A stretch of 64,000 nucleotides of DNA from Paraburkholderia sp. (GCF_024281035.1 NZ_JAMXLH010000022.1:1-64000), one strand, 5' to 3'; counted from the stretch's first letter, positions 45,740-55,091 are shown. Numbers and translations are program-made. Notes: generated from the letters alone by a model not told the origin.

Positions 45740-47062
45740 ATGGGGCGCAAATCGCATTCGCGCGCACTGTCGATCTGGGCCAACGGAGAACGGGTCGGCA
45801 CCTGGGTCGTGACGCCCTCGGGCGACATGGAGCTGCGCTACGACGCCGCCTGGAAGCAGTCCGCCGCCGGGCGGCCGTTGTCGCTCTCGCTGCCGTTCGG
45901 CGTGGGCGAGCGCCCGCTGCGCGGCGAACGCGTTCACAACTACTTCGACAATCTGTTGCCCGATAGCCCGCAGATCCGCCGCCGTATTGCGACCCGCTTC
46001 AGCACGCAGACTGTGGAAGCGTTCGATTTGCTCAAGGCGATTGGGCGCGACTGCGTGGGCGCCGTGCAGTTGCTCGACGAGGACGAAGTGCCGGGGAACG
46101 TCGGCGCGGTCGAAGGCACGCCGATGACCGATGCCGCTATCGAGCGCCTGCTGCTCGAAACGTCCGGCGCCGTGTCGGGTGCGGGCGACGAGAGCGATGA
46201 GCTGCGCATCTCGCTCGCGGGCGCGCAGGAAAAAACCGCGTTGCTTCATCGCGAGGGCCAGTGGTGCCTGCCGCGCGGTGCGACGCCCACCACGCACATC
46301 CTCAAGTTGCCGCTCGGCCTGATCGGGCGCCGCAAGGTGGACTTCCAGACGTCCGTCGAAAACGAATGGCTCTGTCTCGCGGTACTGAAGGCGTATGGGT
46401 TGCCGGTGTCGTCGGCGCAGATTCTGCGCTTTCGCGAGCAGAAGGTGCTCTGTGTCGAGCGCTTCGATCGCGCATGGTCGCGCAGCGGCGCACTGCTGCG
46501 TCTGCCGCAGGAAGATTTTTGTCAGGCGCTCGGCGTGCCGCCGCATCTCAAGTACGAATCGCAGGGCGGGCCCGGCATGCGCGAGATCGCCGGTATCCTG
46601 CGGCAATCGCAGCGCCCGCAAGAAGATATCGAAACGTTTCTCGGCGCGCAGATCGCGTTCTGGATGCTCGCGGCGCCGGACGGCCACGCGAAGAATTTCA
46701 GCATCCGCCTGCTGCCGGGCGGACGTTTTCAGCTTGCACCGCTCTATGACGTGATGTCGATCTGGCCCGTCGAGGGCGATGGCGGCAGCCAATGGTCATG
46801 GCACAAGACGACGCTCGCCATGGCTGTGTGGGGACGAACGCGCCACTATCGGATGCGCGACGTGAAGCGCGCTCATTTCGATACGACCGCGCAGCTGTGT
46901 CACTACGGCGCGGACGCCGGGCTGCTCGTCGATCGCTTCATTGAACGTACGCCGGACGTGATCGAGCAGGTTGCGTCGGCGCTGCCCGAAGGATTTCCGG
47001 AGCGCGTCGCTGAGCGTCTGTTCGATGGGTTGCGGCTCTCGGCGCAACGGTTGGATGCCTGA
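45740..47062 (+). CDS. hipA: HipA-type serine/threonine kinase toxin
   Basis: 440 aa, the length of E. coli HipA (440). Motifs are LRISLAGAQEKTALL near 150-164 (phosphorylatable Ser in the P-loop region), PTTHILKLP near 178, VERFDRAWS near 231, LPQEDFCQALGVPPHLKYES near 250, the catalytic Asp in AAPDGHAKNFSI near 310 and the metal Asp in LAPLYDVMS near 335. All active-site parts are present, so an active kinase is expected. Known HipA phosphorylates glutamyl-tRNA synthetase and causes growth arrest; this target is assumed, not shown. Confidence 0.94.
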   Translation: MGRKSHSRALSIWANGERVGTWVVTPSGDMELRYDAAWKQSAAGRPLSLSLPFGVGERPLRGERVHNYFDNLLPDSPQIRRRIATRFSTQTVEAFDLLKAIGRDCVGAVQLLDEDEVPGNVGAVEGTPMTDAAIERLLLETSGAVSGAGDESDELRISLAGAQEKTALLHREGQWCLPRGATPTTHILKLPLGLIGRRKVDFQTSVENEWLCLAVLKAYGLPVSSAQILRFREQKVLCVERFDRAWSRSGALLRLPQEDFCQALGVPPHLKYESQGGPGMREIAGILRQSQRPQEDIETFLGAQIAFWMLAAPDGHAKNFSIRLLPGGRFQLAPLYDVMSIWPVEGDGGSQWSWHKTTLAMAVWGRTRHYRMRDVKRAHFDTTAQLCHYGADAGLLVDRFIERTPDVIEQVASALPEGFPERVAERLFDGLRLSAQRLDA

Positions 47063-47091
47063 GGCGGCATGAGGCACGACGTAAAGCGGCA

Positions 47092-47132
47092 CGAAGCAAA
47101 GCGGCGCGTAGAACACGCGCCGCTTTGCTTCG
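47092..47132. terminator. 17-bp perfect hairpin between hipA and ilvE
   Basis: CGAAGCAAAGCGGCGCG (47092-47108) pairs with 47116-47132 over a 7-nt loop. It lies between convergent genes and probably acts on both strands, but no T run follows on either side, so it may be an RNA-stabilising structure and not a classic terminator. Confidence 0.6.
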
Positions 47133-47191
47133 AGACCGGCCCGCGATGCGCGGCTAAAAAACCGCCCGGACCGGCATGACTGGCGTGAGCT

Positions 47192-48301
47192 TTACGCCTT
47201 CTTCGACGATGCCAGTTTCCAGACCCAGTTCGATGGATCGGCGACCTTGCCGCGCTGGATGCCGGTGAGCAGCGTGCGGATACGGCGCGTGACTTCGCCT
47301 TCGCCGCCATCGCCAATCGGGAATTCGCCGTTGGCATGCCGCACCTGGCCGATGGCCGTGACGACTGCTGCGGTGCCGCACGCAAAAGTTTCCTTCACGC
47401 GGCCGCTTGCAGCGTCTTCGCGCCACGAGTCGAATGCATAGGGCGTTTCATTGACCGTGATGCCTTCCTTGCGTGCGAGTGCGATGATCGACGCGCGCGT
47501 GATACCCGGCAAGATCGTGCCGGACAGCGGCGGCGTGACGAGCGAGCCGTCGTCCATCACGAAGAACACGTTCATGCCGCCGAGTTCCTCGATCCAGCGG
47601 TGCTGGGCTGCGTCGAGGAAGACCACCTGGTCGCAGCCCTTCGCCGAGGCTTCGGTCTGGGCGATCAGGCTGGCGGCGTAATTGCCGCCGCACTTGGCTG
47701 CACCCGTGCCGCCGGGCGCGGCGCGCGTGTACTGATCCGACACCCACACGGTGACAGCCGACTTGCCCGACTTGAAGTACGGGCCGACCGGGCACGCGAT
47801 CACGCAGAACACATACTCCGCCGAGGAGCGCACGCCGAGGAAGCTCTCGGTCGCGAACATGAACGGGCGAATGTAAAGGCTGCCGTCGCCGCCGGGCACC
47901 CAGGCCTGGTCGATCTCGACGAGCGCCTCGATGGCTTGCATGAACAGTTCTTCGGGCAGATCGGCCATCGACATGCGGGCTGCCGACGTGCGGAAACGCT
48001 TCGCGTTCTCCTGCGGACGGAACAGCGCGATCGAGCCGTCTTCGTGGCGATAGGCCTTCATGCCTTCGAAGATTTCCTGCGCGTAATGGAGCACGGCGCA
48101 GGCCGGATCGATCTGGAACGGACGGCGCGCTTCGACCTTGGCGTCATGCCAGCCGCGCGATTCGCTCCAGCGGATCGTGACCATGTGGTCGGTGAAGACA
48201 CGACCGAAGACGGGGCTCTCCAGACGGGCGGCGATCTGGTCCGCGGGCGTGGGATTGGGGTGTTGTTCGGTGACAAACTGCATGCGACTGCTCGTGCTCA
48301 T
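47192..48301 (-). CDS. ilvE: Branched-chain amino acid aminotransferase
   Basis: The protein is 369 aa from MSTSSRMQ (48301); an ATG-like start 15 nt upstream has no ribosome binding site. It is a fold-type IV PLP enzyme of the longer IlvE group: LHYAQEIFEGMKAYRHEDG near 75, IRPFMFATESFLGV near 145, PGGTGAAKCGGNYAAS with the PLP Lys near 203, and TPPLSGTILPGITRASII near 260. It interconverts Leu, Ile and Val with their 2-oxo acids. It stands alone and converges with hipA. Confidence 0.95.
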   Translation of the reverse strand: MSTSSRMQFVTEQHPNPTPADQIAARLESPVFGRVFTDHMVTIRWSESRGWHDAKVEARRPFQIDPACAVLHYAQEIFEGMKAYRHEDGSIALFRPQENAKRFRTSAARMSMADLPEELFMQAIEALVEIDQAWVPGGDGSLYIRPFMFATESFLGVRSSAEYVFCVIACPVGPYFKSGKSAVTVWVSDQYTRAAPGGTGAAKCGGNYAASLIAQTEASAKGCDQVVFLDAAQHRWIEELGGMNVFFVMDDGSLVTPPLSGTILPGITRASIIALARKEGITVNETPYAFDSWREDAASGRVKETFACGTAAVVTAIGQVRHANGEFPIGDGGEGEVTRRIRTLLTGIQRGKVADPSNWVWKLASSKKA

Positions 48302-48827
48302 GTTTCGCTGTCTCACGGTTGTTGATTGCGGCTATCGCGCTATTTTCAGCTTTTTTTGGAGTTTGGTGCAGACTTTCCGGCAAGGCGCGCGAGCGAATCT
48401 TGTGCGAAGGGCAGGAAATGCGGGTGCGCCGGGGCGTAAATGAGAATCGTGCGCGCACGGCCTCGCTTGCCGGATGGCGTTTCCCGCGTGTCCCGATCAT
48501 GTTTTTCGCATGCTTTGCGTCGTCCCTGCGGCGCCGTGTTATTGGGGGAATGTGGGGCGATATGGGCAGTTGGCCGACGATCCCGACAATGTATTTCGCC
48601 GCGATTGCGCCAAAGCCGAAGACCGCTTCGTTCAGGGTCGAATCCTGCAGATGCGCAAACAGGGAGCGCCCGAGCCCGGATCACCGTCGCAGCCGCAATG
48701 TGCACCAGGGAATCCACGGAGATGTGCGCATGCTACGCGTATCGCGAGTGCATATGTGAGGACGGCTCCCGCTCGAACCGGGCGAACAAAAAAAACGACC
48801 TTCGCCGCCTGCCCGTTCGGCATATCG
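48302..48827. other. Intergenic stretch between ilvE and the MarR gene
   Basis: About 525 bp with no gene I can support. The open frames in it have irregular composition and no ribosome binding sites. It should hold the ilvE promoter near its left end. Confidence 0.4.
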
Positions 48828-48855
48828 TTGAAATTTTCAACTAATCCTCTATACT
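48828..48855 (+). promoter_or_regulatory. Predicted sigma-70 promoter of the MarR-TRIC pair
   Basis: TTGAAA (48828-48833) and TATACT (48850-48855) are spaced by 16 bp in a locally AT-rich patch, 40 bp before the start codon. Confidence 0.55.
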
Positions 48856-48895
48856 CGCGGCCAACCGGCCGAGGCTCAATCACGGAGGCGTGCAT

Positions 48896-49339
48896 TTGGA
48901 TCCGGTATTCCTCACTTTCAGACTCGATCTCGCGAGCGCGTTGCTGACCGAGCGGGCCAATAACGTTTATCGCGAACGATGGGACCTGGACGTGCGCGCC
49001 CTGCGCGTATTGCGTCTCGTCTGCGCGGAGCCGGGCATCACGCCGAAAGCCGTGTCGCGACGCGCGCTCGTCGAAAAAACCCTGCTCTCGAAGATCCTCG
49101 CGGATCTCGAAGCGCGCGGCCTGATCCATCGCGAGACGCATGCGCAGGATGGCCGCAGCGTCGCGCTGCGGGCCTCGCGCGAGGGCACGAAGGTCGCGAA
49201 GGAATCGGAGCGATTGGGCCGGGCGCTGGAAGCGGAAATGGCCGCGGCGCTCAGCGACCGGGAGCGCACTACGCTCGACCGTCTGCTGGCGAAACTCGCG
49301 ACCAGTCTGATGGCACCCGCCGACAACGAGGCCCTGTGA
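48896..49339 (+). CDS. MarR-family transcriptional regulator with TTG start
   Basis: The protein is 147 aa. GGAGG (48884-48888) lies 7 nt before a TTG at 48896 but only 1 nt before the in-frame GTG at 48890, so the TTG is the better start (DPVFLTF follows). It has a winged helix-turn-helix: LRVLRLVCAEPGITPKAVSRRALVEKTLLSKILADLEARGLIHRE, with the DGRS wing near 80. It overlaps the next gene by 4 nt (GTGA), so it probably controls that transporter. The ligand is unknown. Confidence 0.88.
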   Translation: MDPVFLTFRLDLASALLTERANNVYRERWDLDVRALRVLRLVCAEPGITPKAVSRRALVEKTLLSKILADLEARGLIHRETHAQDGRSVALRASREGTKVAKESERLGRALEAEMAAALSDRERTTLDRLLAKLATSLMAPADNEAL

Positions 49340-49977
49340 ACGTTCATACCGCCTATACCGTGCTCGACCTCGTCGGCACCTTCGCATTCGCAATCAGCGG
49401 CGCCGTGGCCGCCCGTCAAAAGCGGCTCGACCTGTTCGGTATCGCAACCGTGACGTTCATGGTCGCCTGCGGCGGCGGCATCCTCCGCGACATCTGCATC
49501 GGCGCCGTGCCGCCTGCCGGATTGTCGAACTGGCGCTATCTCGCCGTGTCGCTGGTTGCGTCCGCAGTCACTATCGTTGCGTACGGGACGGTGCGCCGCC
49601 TGCGTCACCCCGTGCTCTTCTTCGATGCGATCGGCCTCGGGCTCTTTGCCGTCACGGGCGCCGAAAAAGCGCTTTCGTACAGCCAAAGCGCCGAACTCGC
49701 GATTCTGATGGGGATGGTGAGCGCAGTCGGCGGCGGTGTATTGCGCGACATGCTGCTCTCGCGCGTGCCCGCCATTCTGGAGCGCGAGATTTACGCTTCG
49801 GCGGCGCTGCTCGGCGCGACGCTCGAAGTGGGGCTGACCGAGGCCGGATGGTCGTCGAGCTGGACCGCCTGGATAGCAGTTATTGCCTGCGTGCTGCTGC
49901 GCCTCGCGTCACTCTATTTCGGCTGGCGTTTGCCGGTGTTTCATGCGCGCGAGGACGGCCGGCGCGGCGAGCGCTGA
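49336..49977 (+). CDS. TRIC-type cation channel / UPF0126 membrane protein (YadS-like)
   Basis: The protein is 213 aa from a GTG that overlaps the MarR stop (GTGA). Seven membrane helices form two repeats, each with the Gly-rich pore motif: FAISGAVAA ... CGGGILRDI near 15-50 and FAVTGAEKA ... GGGVLRDML near 100-140. Prokaryotic TRIC homologues form trimeric K+/cation channels; some UPF0126 relatives have been linked to glycine uptake. It is translationally coupled to its likely regulator. Confidence 0.92.
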   Translation: MNVHTAYTVLDLVGTFAFAISGAVAARQKRLDLFGIATVTFMVACGGGILRDICIGAVPPAGLSNWRYLAVSLVASAVTIVAYGTVRRLRHPVLFFDAIGLGLFAVTGAEKALSYSQSAELAILMGMVSAVGGGVLRDMLLSRVPAILEREIYASAALLGATLEVGLTEAGWSSSWTAWIAVIACVLLRLASLYFGWRLPVFHAREDGRRGER

Positions 49978-50064
49978 CCGGCGCGTACGCTTCATCTGGC
50001 GTCGCGTTACGACTCGCCGGATCGCAAGTCGCGCAAGAAAGTTGCGTGCGAAACCGTTTCGGTG

Positions 50065-52113
50065 CTACTCCTCAGGAACCTGGCGCGCCTTGTGTTGTGC
50101 CGCCAGTTTTTCCTGCTGGATTGACGGCACCACATCGTAGTGGCTCAACTGGATGCTGTAGTTGCCGTGCCCGCCCGCCAGTGCATTCAGACGCGACTGG
50201 TAGTCGTCGAGTTCTGCAAGCGGAACCTTGCCCGCAATTACCATCGCATTGCCGCCCAGCGCGCGCGTGCCATTGACTTGTCCTCGACGCGACGACAGGT
50301 CGCCGATAATGTCGCCCATCGCCGCTTCCGGTGTCATCACCTCGATGTCGACAATCGGTTCGAGCACGATCGGCTGCGCCTTGAGCACGGCATCGATAAA
50401 CGCCTTGCGGCCCGCCGTGACGAACGCCACTTCCTTCGAATCGACCGGATGGCTCTTGCCGTCGAATACGGTCACGCGCACGTCCTGCATCGGAAAGCCT
50501 GCCAGCGGTCCGTTCTCGATGATCTGCAAAATGCCTTTTTCCACGGCGGGAATGAACTGCGAAGGAATGGCGCCGCCCTTGACGGCATCGACGAACTCGA
50601 ACCCCGCGCCGCGCGGCAGCGGCTCCACGCGCAACATGACTTCGCCGAACTGTCCGGCGCCGCCCGTCTGCTTCTTGTGCCGGCAATGTCCCTCCGCCTT
50701 GCCGCCAATGGTCTCGCGCCACGCGATTGTCGGCGGCCTGGTCGTGACCTCGAGCTTGTACTGCTCGGTCAGGCGCTCGAGCATGTAGCGCAGATGCAGC
50801 TCGCCGAGTCCGCGCACGACCGTCTCGTTGGTGCCTGCCGGGTGTTCGATCAACAGGCAGGGATCTTCGGCGGCGAGTTTTTGCAGGATTTCCCACAGGC
50901 GCTGTTCATTGCCGCGACGCGCCGCCTCGATTGCAAGACCGTAGATCGGCGTGGGGAACTTGAGCGGCGTGAGGTGGATGTTGCCGTCTTCGGGCGCGTC
51001 GTGCAGCACGGCGTCAAAGCCGATGTCCTCGGCCTTCGATACCGCGCAGAGGTTGCCGGGGCCCGCGCGCTGAATTTCCGCATGCTCCTTTCCCTGCAGC
51101 GTCAGCAGATGCGTGACCTTGAACGGCTGGCGGCCATCGCCGATATAGAGCTGGCTGTCCCGCACGACCGTGCCCTGGTGGATGCGAAACACGGCCATTC
51201 TGCCGATATACGGATCCATCACGATCTTGAACACGTGCGCGAGCACGTGTTTATCGGCCGCCGGTTCCGCATGCACGGGTTCTATCTTGCCGCCCGCCTC
51301 GCGATAGAAAAGCGGCGGATTACCCTCGGTGACATTCGGCAGAAGGCTGACGAAAACGTCGAGCAATTGCGCAATGCCCGCGCCCGTTGCGGCGGAAGTG
51401 AAGCAGACCGGCACGAGGTGACCCTCACGCAATGCGCGCTCGAAAGGCTCGTGCAGTTGCTCCGGGCGAATCGCTTCGCCTTGCTCCAGGTACAGCTCCA
51501 TGAGCGCGGGGTCCAGTTCGATCACCTGATCGACGAGCGCGTTGTGCGCGGACTCCACGGAAAGAAAATCGGCGTCGCCTGCCGGGTTGAAGAAGCAGTC
51601 CACCACGTCTTGTCCGCCATGCGCGGGCAGATTGATGGGCAGGCAGTTCTTGCCGAACATCTCCTGGATTTGCGCGAGCAGTCCGGGCAGGTCGACCTTT
51701 TCGCCGTCGATGCCGTTGACGACGATCATCCGGCACAGCTTGCGGTCCTGCGCATACGACATCATCCGGCGCGTGGTCATTTCGATGCCGGTGCGCGCAT
51801 TGATGACGATGGCAGCGGTTTCGACCGCGGGCAGCGCGCCGATCGACAACCCCGCGAAGTCGGGATAGCCTGGCGTGTCGACGAGATAGATGCGGGTGTC
51901 GCGGTGATGCAGATGAGCGATGGAGGAACTGAGCGAGTGGTGATACTTGCGCTCGAGGGGATCGAAATCGCACAGGGATGTGCCGCGATCCACACTGCCT
52001 GCTGCCCGTAACGTGCCGCCCTGGTACAGCAGCGCTTCCGCGAGCGATGTCTTGCCGCAGCCAGCGTGGCCGACGAGAGCAATGGTTCGGATGGCTTCGG
52101 GAGTGAAATCCAT
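50065..52113 (-). CDS. Elongation factor G-like GTPase with non-canonical G4 motif
   Basis: 682 aa with EF-G domains I-V. G1 is GHAGCGKTS near 15-23. Switch I lacks the RGIT of true EF-G (ERKYHHSLSSS near 54). G3 is DTPGYPDF near 79. G4 reads NGID (near 133) where NKxD is expected. Domain IV/V motifs such as HCRHKKQTGGAGQFGEV near 478 and GDIIGDLSSRRG near 620 are present. This matches the EF-G-like paralogue group and not the ribosomal-operon fusA. The missing Lys of NKxD may weaken guanine binding. It stands alone. Confidence 0.88.
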   Translation of the reverse strand: MDFTPEAIRTIALVGHAGCGKTSLAEALLYQGGTLRAAGSVDRGTSLCDFDPLERKYHHSLSSSIAHLHHRDTRIYLVDTPGYPDFAGLSIGALPAVETAAIVINARTGIEMTTRRMMSYAQDRKLCRMIVVNGIDGEKVDLPGLLAQIQEMFGKNCLPINLPAHGGQDVVDCFFNPAGDADFLSVESAHNALVDQVIELDPALMELYLEQGEAIRPEQLHEPFERALREGHLVPVCFTSAATGAGIAQLLDVFVSLLPNVTEGNPPLFYREAGGKIEPVHAEPAADKHVLAHVFKIVMDPYIGRMAVFRIHQGTVVRDSQLYIGDGRQPFKVTHLLTLQGKEHAEIQRAGPGNLCAVSKAEDIGFDAVLHDAPEDGNIHLTPLKFPTPIYGLAIEAARRGNEQRLWEILQKLAAEDPCLLIEHPAGTNETVVRGLGELHLRYMLERLTEQYKLEVTTRPPTIAWRETIGGKAEGHCRHKKQTGGAGQFGEVMLRVEPLPRGAGFEFVDAVKGGAIPSQFIPAVEKGILQIIENGPLAGFPMQDVRVTVFDGKSHPVDSKEVAFVTAGRKAFIDAVLKAQPIVLEPIVDIEVMTPEAAMGDIIGDLSSRRGQVNGTRALGGNAMVIAGKVPLAELDDYQSRLNALAGGHGNYSIQLSHYDVVPSIQQEKLAAQHKARQVPEE

Positions 52114-52602
52114 TTGTCGATCCCTTGTTTTAGAGATTCATCCGGTGTGATCCACAAGCTTCTCTAAGTTTCTTTTTATAATCAATAGGTTGTCAATATG
52201 TTTTGCCTGGCTCGATCCATTTTGGTCCGACTGCTGCCATGTGTCTAGTGGTGGGCTGGATGGCGGGTCAAAATCCTGGGGAAATACCCTATGCCCATGC
52301 TGACCGACCGCGCTGGCGATGCGCAACCAGGTCGATAGCGGCCATGACCCCATCCAGGAACGCAGACGCGAGCAGGTGATCACCGAGCGGGATGCGAAGG
52401 TGCCCACGTTCTTGCTCGTGCGCCCGCATGCTGTCAAGCGGTATTAAAGTGCAGCACGTCGTGAAAGGACGGATAGGGGGAGCGCTACGCACACCCCATT
52501 CATCCGGCTGAGTTGTTCCAGTCTCAAGAAATAAGCATTACTTTGCATATAAGTAGCGGCTTGCCCCTTGATCCTTTCAGGGGCAATGCCGATTAAAGCC
52601 GC
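52114..52602. other. Intergenic stretch upstream of the EF-G-like gene
   Basis: A minus-strand TTGACA (RC at 52191-52196) lies in an AT-rich patch that should contain the promoter of the EF-G-like gene. A hairpin TTGCCCCT/AGGGGCAA (52561-52568, 52579-52586) follows the binding-protein pseudogene. No gene is recognised in 52200-52550. Confidence 0.4.
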
Positions 52603-54010
52603 TCAGTGCGGCGACGACCAGCCCTTGTAGCTGCTGACGTTGTCGCGCGTGATGAGCTGGGGCGCCATCTCGATCATCGGATTGGCGGGATTCTTGCCGT
52701 TCATGATGTCGTAGCCGACCTGCACGGCCGTTTGCGCCATCTTCCACGGATCCTGGCTTGCCGAGGCCTGCACCAGCGTGTCGCTCTTCAGCGCCGTTTC
52801 GATGTCGGGTGCGCCGTCCACCGACGTGATCACGATGTTGCTGCGATGCAGTTGTTTCGCGGTCAGGTCGCTGCCCACGGCCTGCGGGTCGTTGATCGTA
52901 AACACGCCGGCGAGTTGCGGGAAGCGCGTGAGATAGCCCTGCATGGTGTTCATACCGCCTTCACGCGAGCCCTTGCCGTCCTGGTCGTCGGAGAGGATCT
53001 TGATGCCAGGCGACTTCGCGAGCACCTGCTTGCAGCCGTTCACTCGGTCGATCACGGCGGAAACCTGCGGGCCGTTCTCGATGATCACGTTACCCTTACC
53101 GTTGATCTTCTTCGAGAGGTACTCGCACGAGATCTCGCCTGCCTTAACGTTGTCGGTCTGCACGGTGGCGTTGGCGCCAGCCGCGGCCACGTCCACGGCC
53201 ACCACCGCGATGCCCGCGGCGCGCGCCTAGCGTACAGCCGGCTCGATCGCTTTCGGATCGGAGGCGTTCAGCAGGATCATGTCGACGTGCGCCGAGATGA
53301 AGTTGTCGATCTGCGTAAACTGCCTGTTCAGGTCGTAGTCGGCGGACACAGCCGTGATTTTCGCGTTCGGGTTGATCTGCCTGGCCTTCGCTTCCGCACC
53401 TTTCACGATGGTCACGAAGTAAGGATTGCCAAGCGAACCAACGGTGATGCCGATCGACTTCAGTTGCTTGTCGGCGGCATGTACACCTTGGAGGGCGAAG
53501 CCGAGCACCGTACGGCGCAGCACGAACCACGAGATGCCTACCACCGCGAGCGCGATGATCACGAGCCAGGGCACGCCGAACACCGTGCCGTTACCGATGA
53601 AGGCGAACGACAGTTGGGGGTTGAAGATGGTGGTGTCGTGGCCCATCAGGCGCGCGATGCCGCGTACCGCCGTGAGCGAGCCGAGCGTCACGATGAAGGG
53701 CGGCAGGCGCAGGAGCGAGATCAGCGAGCCGTTGATGACGCCGAATCCAAGGCCCACGCCGAGCGCGGCGGGGATGCCGAGCCAGCCCCAGCCCCCGATT
53801 GTCGAGCAGAGCATGGCCGCGACCGCCGATGCGGCGAGAATCGAACCTGCCGAAAGGTCGATGCCGCCCGTGAGAATCACGAAGGTCATGCCGGCGGCGA
53901 GTACGATGTTGATTGATGCCTGCTGCGTGACGATTGAGAGAATCTGCAGCGTGGCGAAGCCATCGGTCAGGAATCCGAAGCCGGCCTGCTGCCTGAAGAC
54001 GCGAAGGATC
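52603..54010 (-). pseudogene. Decayed sugar ABC transporter: truncated permease fused to its binding protein
   Basis: Read on the minus strand, 54010 to about 53489 encodes an RbsC-type permease lacking its start (FLTDGFATLQIL ... MTFVILTGGIDLSAGS ... VRGIARLMGH). It stops in the middle of the protein and continues in frame at about 53488 into a periplasmic sugar-binding protein from just after its signal peptide (HAADKQLKSIGITVGSLG). An in-frame TAG at 53227-53229 interrupts the binding protein, and the frame then resumes without shift to the stop at 52603 (GWSSPH). The ATPase gene is missing. Deletion joined the two genes and an IS6 remnant truncates the permease. Confidence 0.85.
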
Positions 54011-54062
54011 GACCGTCAAAATATCTCAACAATCTGATCGAGCGGGACCACCGCAACATCAA
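54010..54062 (+). mobile_element. IS6-family transposase remnant
   Basis: Plus-strand translation reads RPSKYLNNLIERDHRNIK, matching the conserved catalytic-Glu region of IS6-type DDE transposases (KYLNNxIExDH). Only this piece is preserved, directly abutting the truncated permease, and the sequence after it no longer matches. Confidence 0.7.
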
Positions 54063-54124
54063 GTGTCGGACCGGTAACCACACTTACCACGACCAACTGA
54101 TGTGCGCCGCCAGACGCTCCTGTT

Positions 54125-55081
54125 TCAAGCCGCGATCGGCCGATTGTAGGTTTCGAGACTGGCGGTGCGAAGCGCGTCGATCATCAGCTCTGCAGCAGGC
54201 GAAAGGAGTTTTTCGGTGGGTGTAATCAGGCCGAAATCGTCCATTTTGCATTCCATTGCCAGAGGCAGGATCTCGACCAGCCCGTGCTCTGCATAGTAAT
54301 GCGCGACGTCTTCGGCAAGGACGGCAATCATGTCGCTTTTCTCAACCGCACGCGTGATGAAGAGAAGCGCTGCTGTTTCCACCACGTTGGAGGGCGGCGC
54401 AAGGCTTGCGCGTTGGAACATGAGTTCGAACCGGTGACGCAGTACGCTGCCCGCCGGCGGTACGATCCACGCGCTGCGCTGGACTTCGGGCAGCACAATC
54501 TCGCCCTTCTCCAGAAGGGGGTGCCCCCGCCGCACGACCGCCTTGACTGGCTCACCGGCCAGGGGTTCGTAGCGCAACTGCAGCTTGTCGTGCTCTGCCG
54601 ACAGTCGTCCGACCACTACATCGAGCTTGTCCTGCGCCAGCCGCTCGATTAGCGCATTGCTCGTGTCGATTTCGACCGTGATGCGTACGTTCGAATGCCT
54701 GCGTTTGACGGCGGCAATGGCAGCTGGCAGCACACGGACGCCCGGGGAGGTGATCGCCCCCACCGCCACATGGCCGAGCCGGCCTGCCTTCAGTGCAATC
54801 AGCTCTTCCTGCGCCTGATCCAGGCTGCCGAGCACAGTGCGTGCGTGGCGGACCAGTGCATCACCGTAGAGCGTAGGCCGCACACCGCGCGGCAGACGCT
54901 CGAAAAGGATCACCTCCAGCATTTCCTCCAGCTCGCGCAGCATCTTGGATGCTGCGGGTTGCGTCATGTTGAGCGCCGCCGCGGCGCGGTGAATGTTGCC
55001 CTCCTCAGCGAGGGCTACGGCGAGCAAAAGCTGCCTGGTTCTCAGACGTGTGCGGAGGTATCCGGGAGTCGTGTCCAGCAT
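54125..55081 (-). CDS. LysR-family regulator of the arabinose operon (GbpR-like)
   Basis: 318 aa. The N-terminal helix-turn-helix is at about 15-75 (RQLLLAVALAEEGNIHRAAAALNMTQPAASKMLRELEEML) and the effector domain at about 100-310. It is divergent from the arabonate dehydratase gene with a 121-bp gap that includes a palindrome. LysR regulators of the GbpR/galactose-binding-protein-regulator group control sugar uptake and oxidation genes in related bacteria, so this one most likely responds to L-arabinose, D-galactose or D-fucose. Confidence 0.9.
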   Translation of the reverse strand: MLDTTPGYLRTRLRTRQLLLAVALAEEGNIHRAAAALNMTQPAASKMLRELEEMLEVILFERLPRGVRPTLYGDALVRHARTVLGSLDQAQEELIALKAGRLGHVAVGAITSPGVRVLPAAIAAVKRRHSNVRITVEIDTSNALIERLAQDKLDVVVGRLSAEHDKLQLRYEPLAGEPVKAVVRRGHPLLEKGEIVLPEVQRSAWIVPPAGSVLRHRFELMFQRASLAPPSNVVETAALLFITRAVEKSDMIAVLAEDVAHYYAEHGLVEILPLAMECKMDDFGLITPTEKLLSPAAELMIDALRTASLETYNRPIAA

Positions 55082-55091
55082 GGTGCGGATC

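Noticed and set aside
45464..46792. 442-codon minus-strand frame opposite hipBA
   Set aside because: Antisense shadow of two clear genes with a strong promoter on the other strand.
52241..52445. Possible second transposase relic upstream of the EF-G-like gene
   Set aside because: Translations in all frames gave no recognisable transposase motif.
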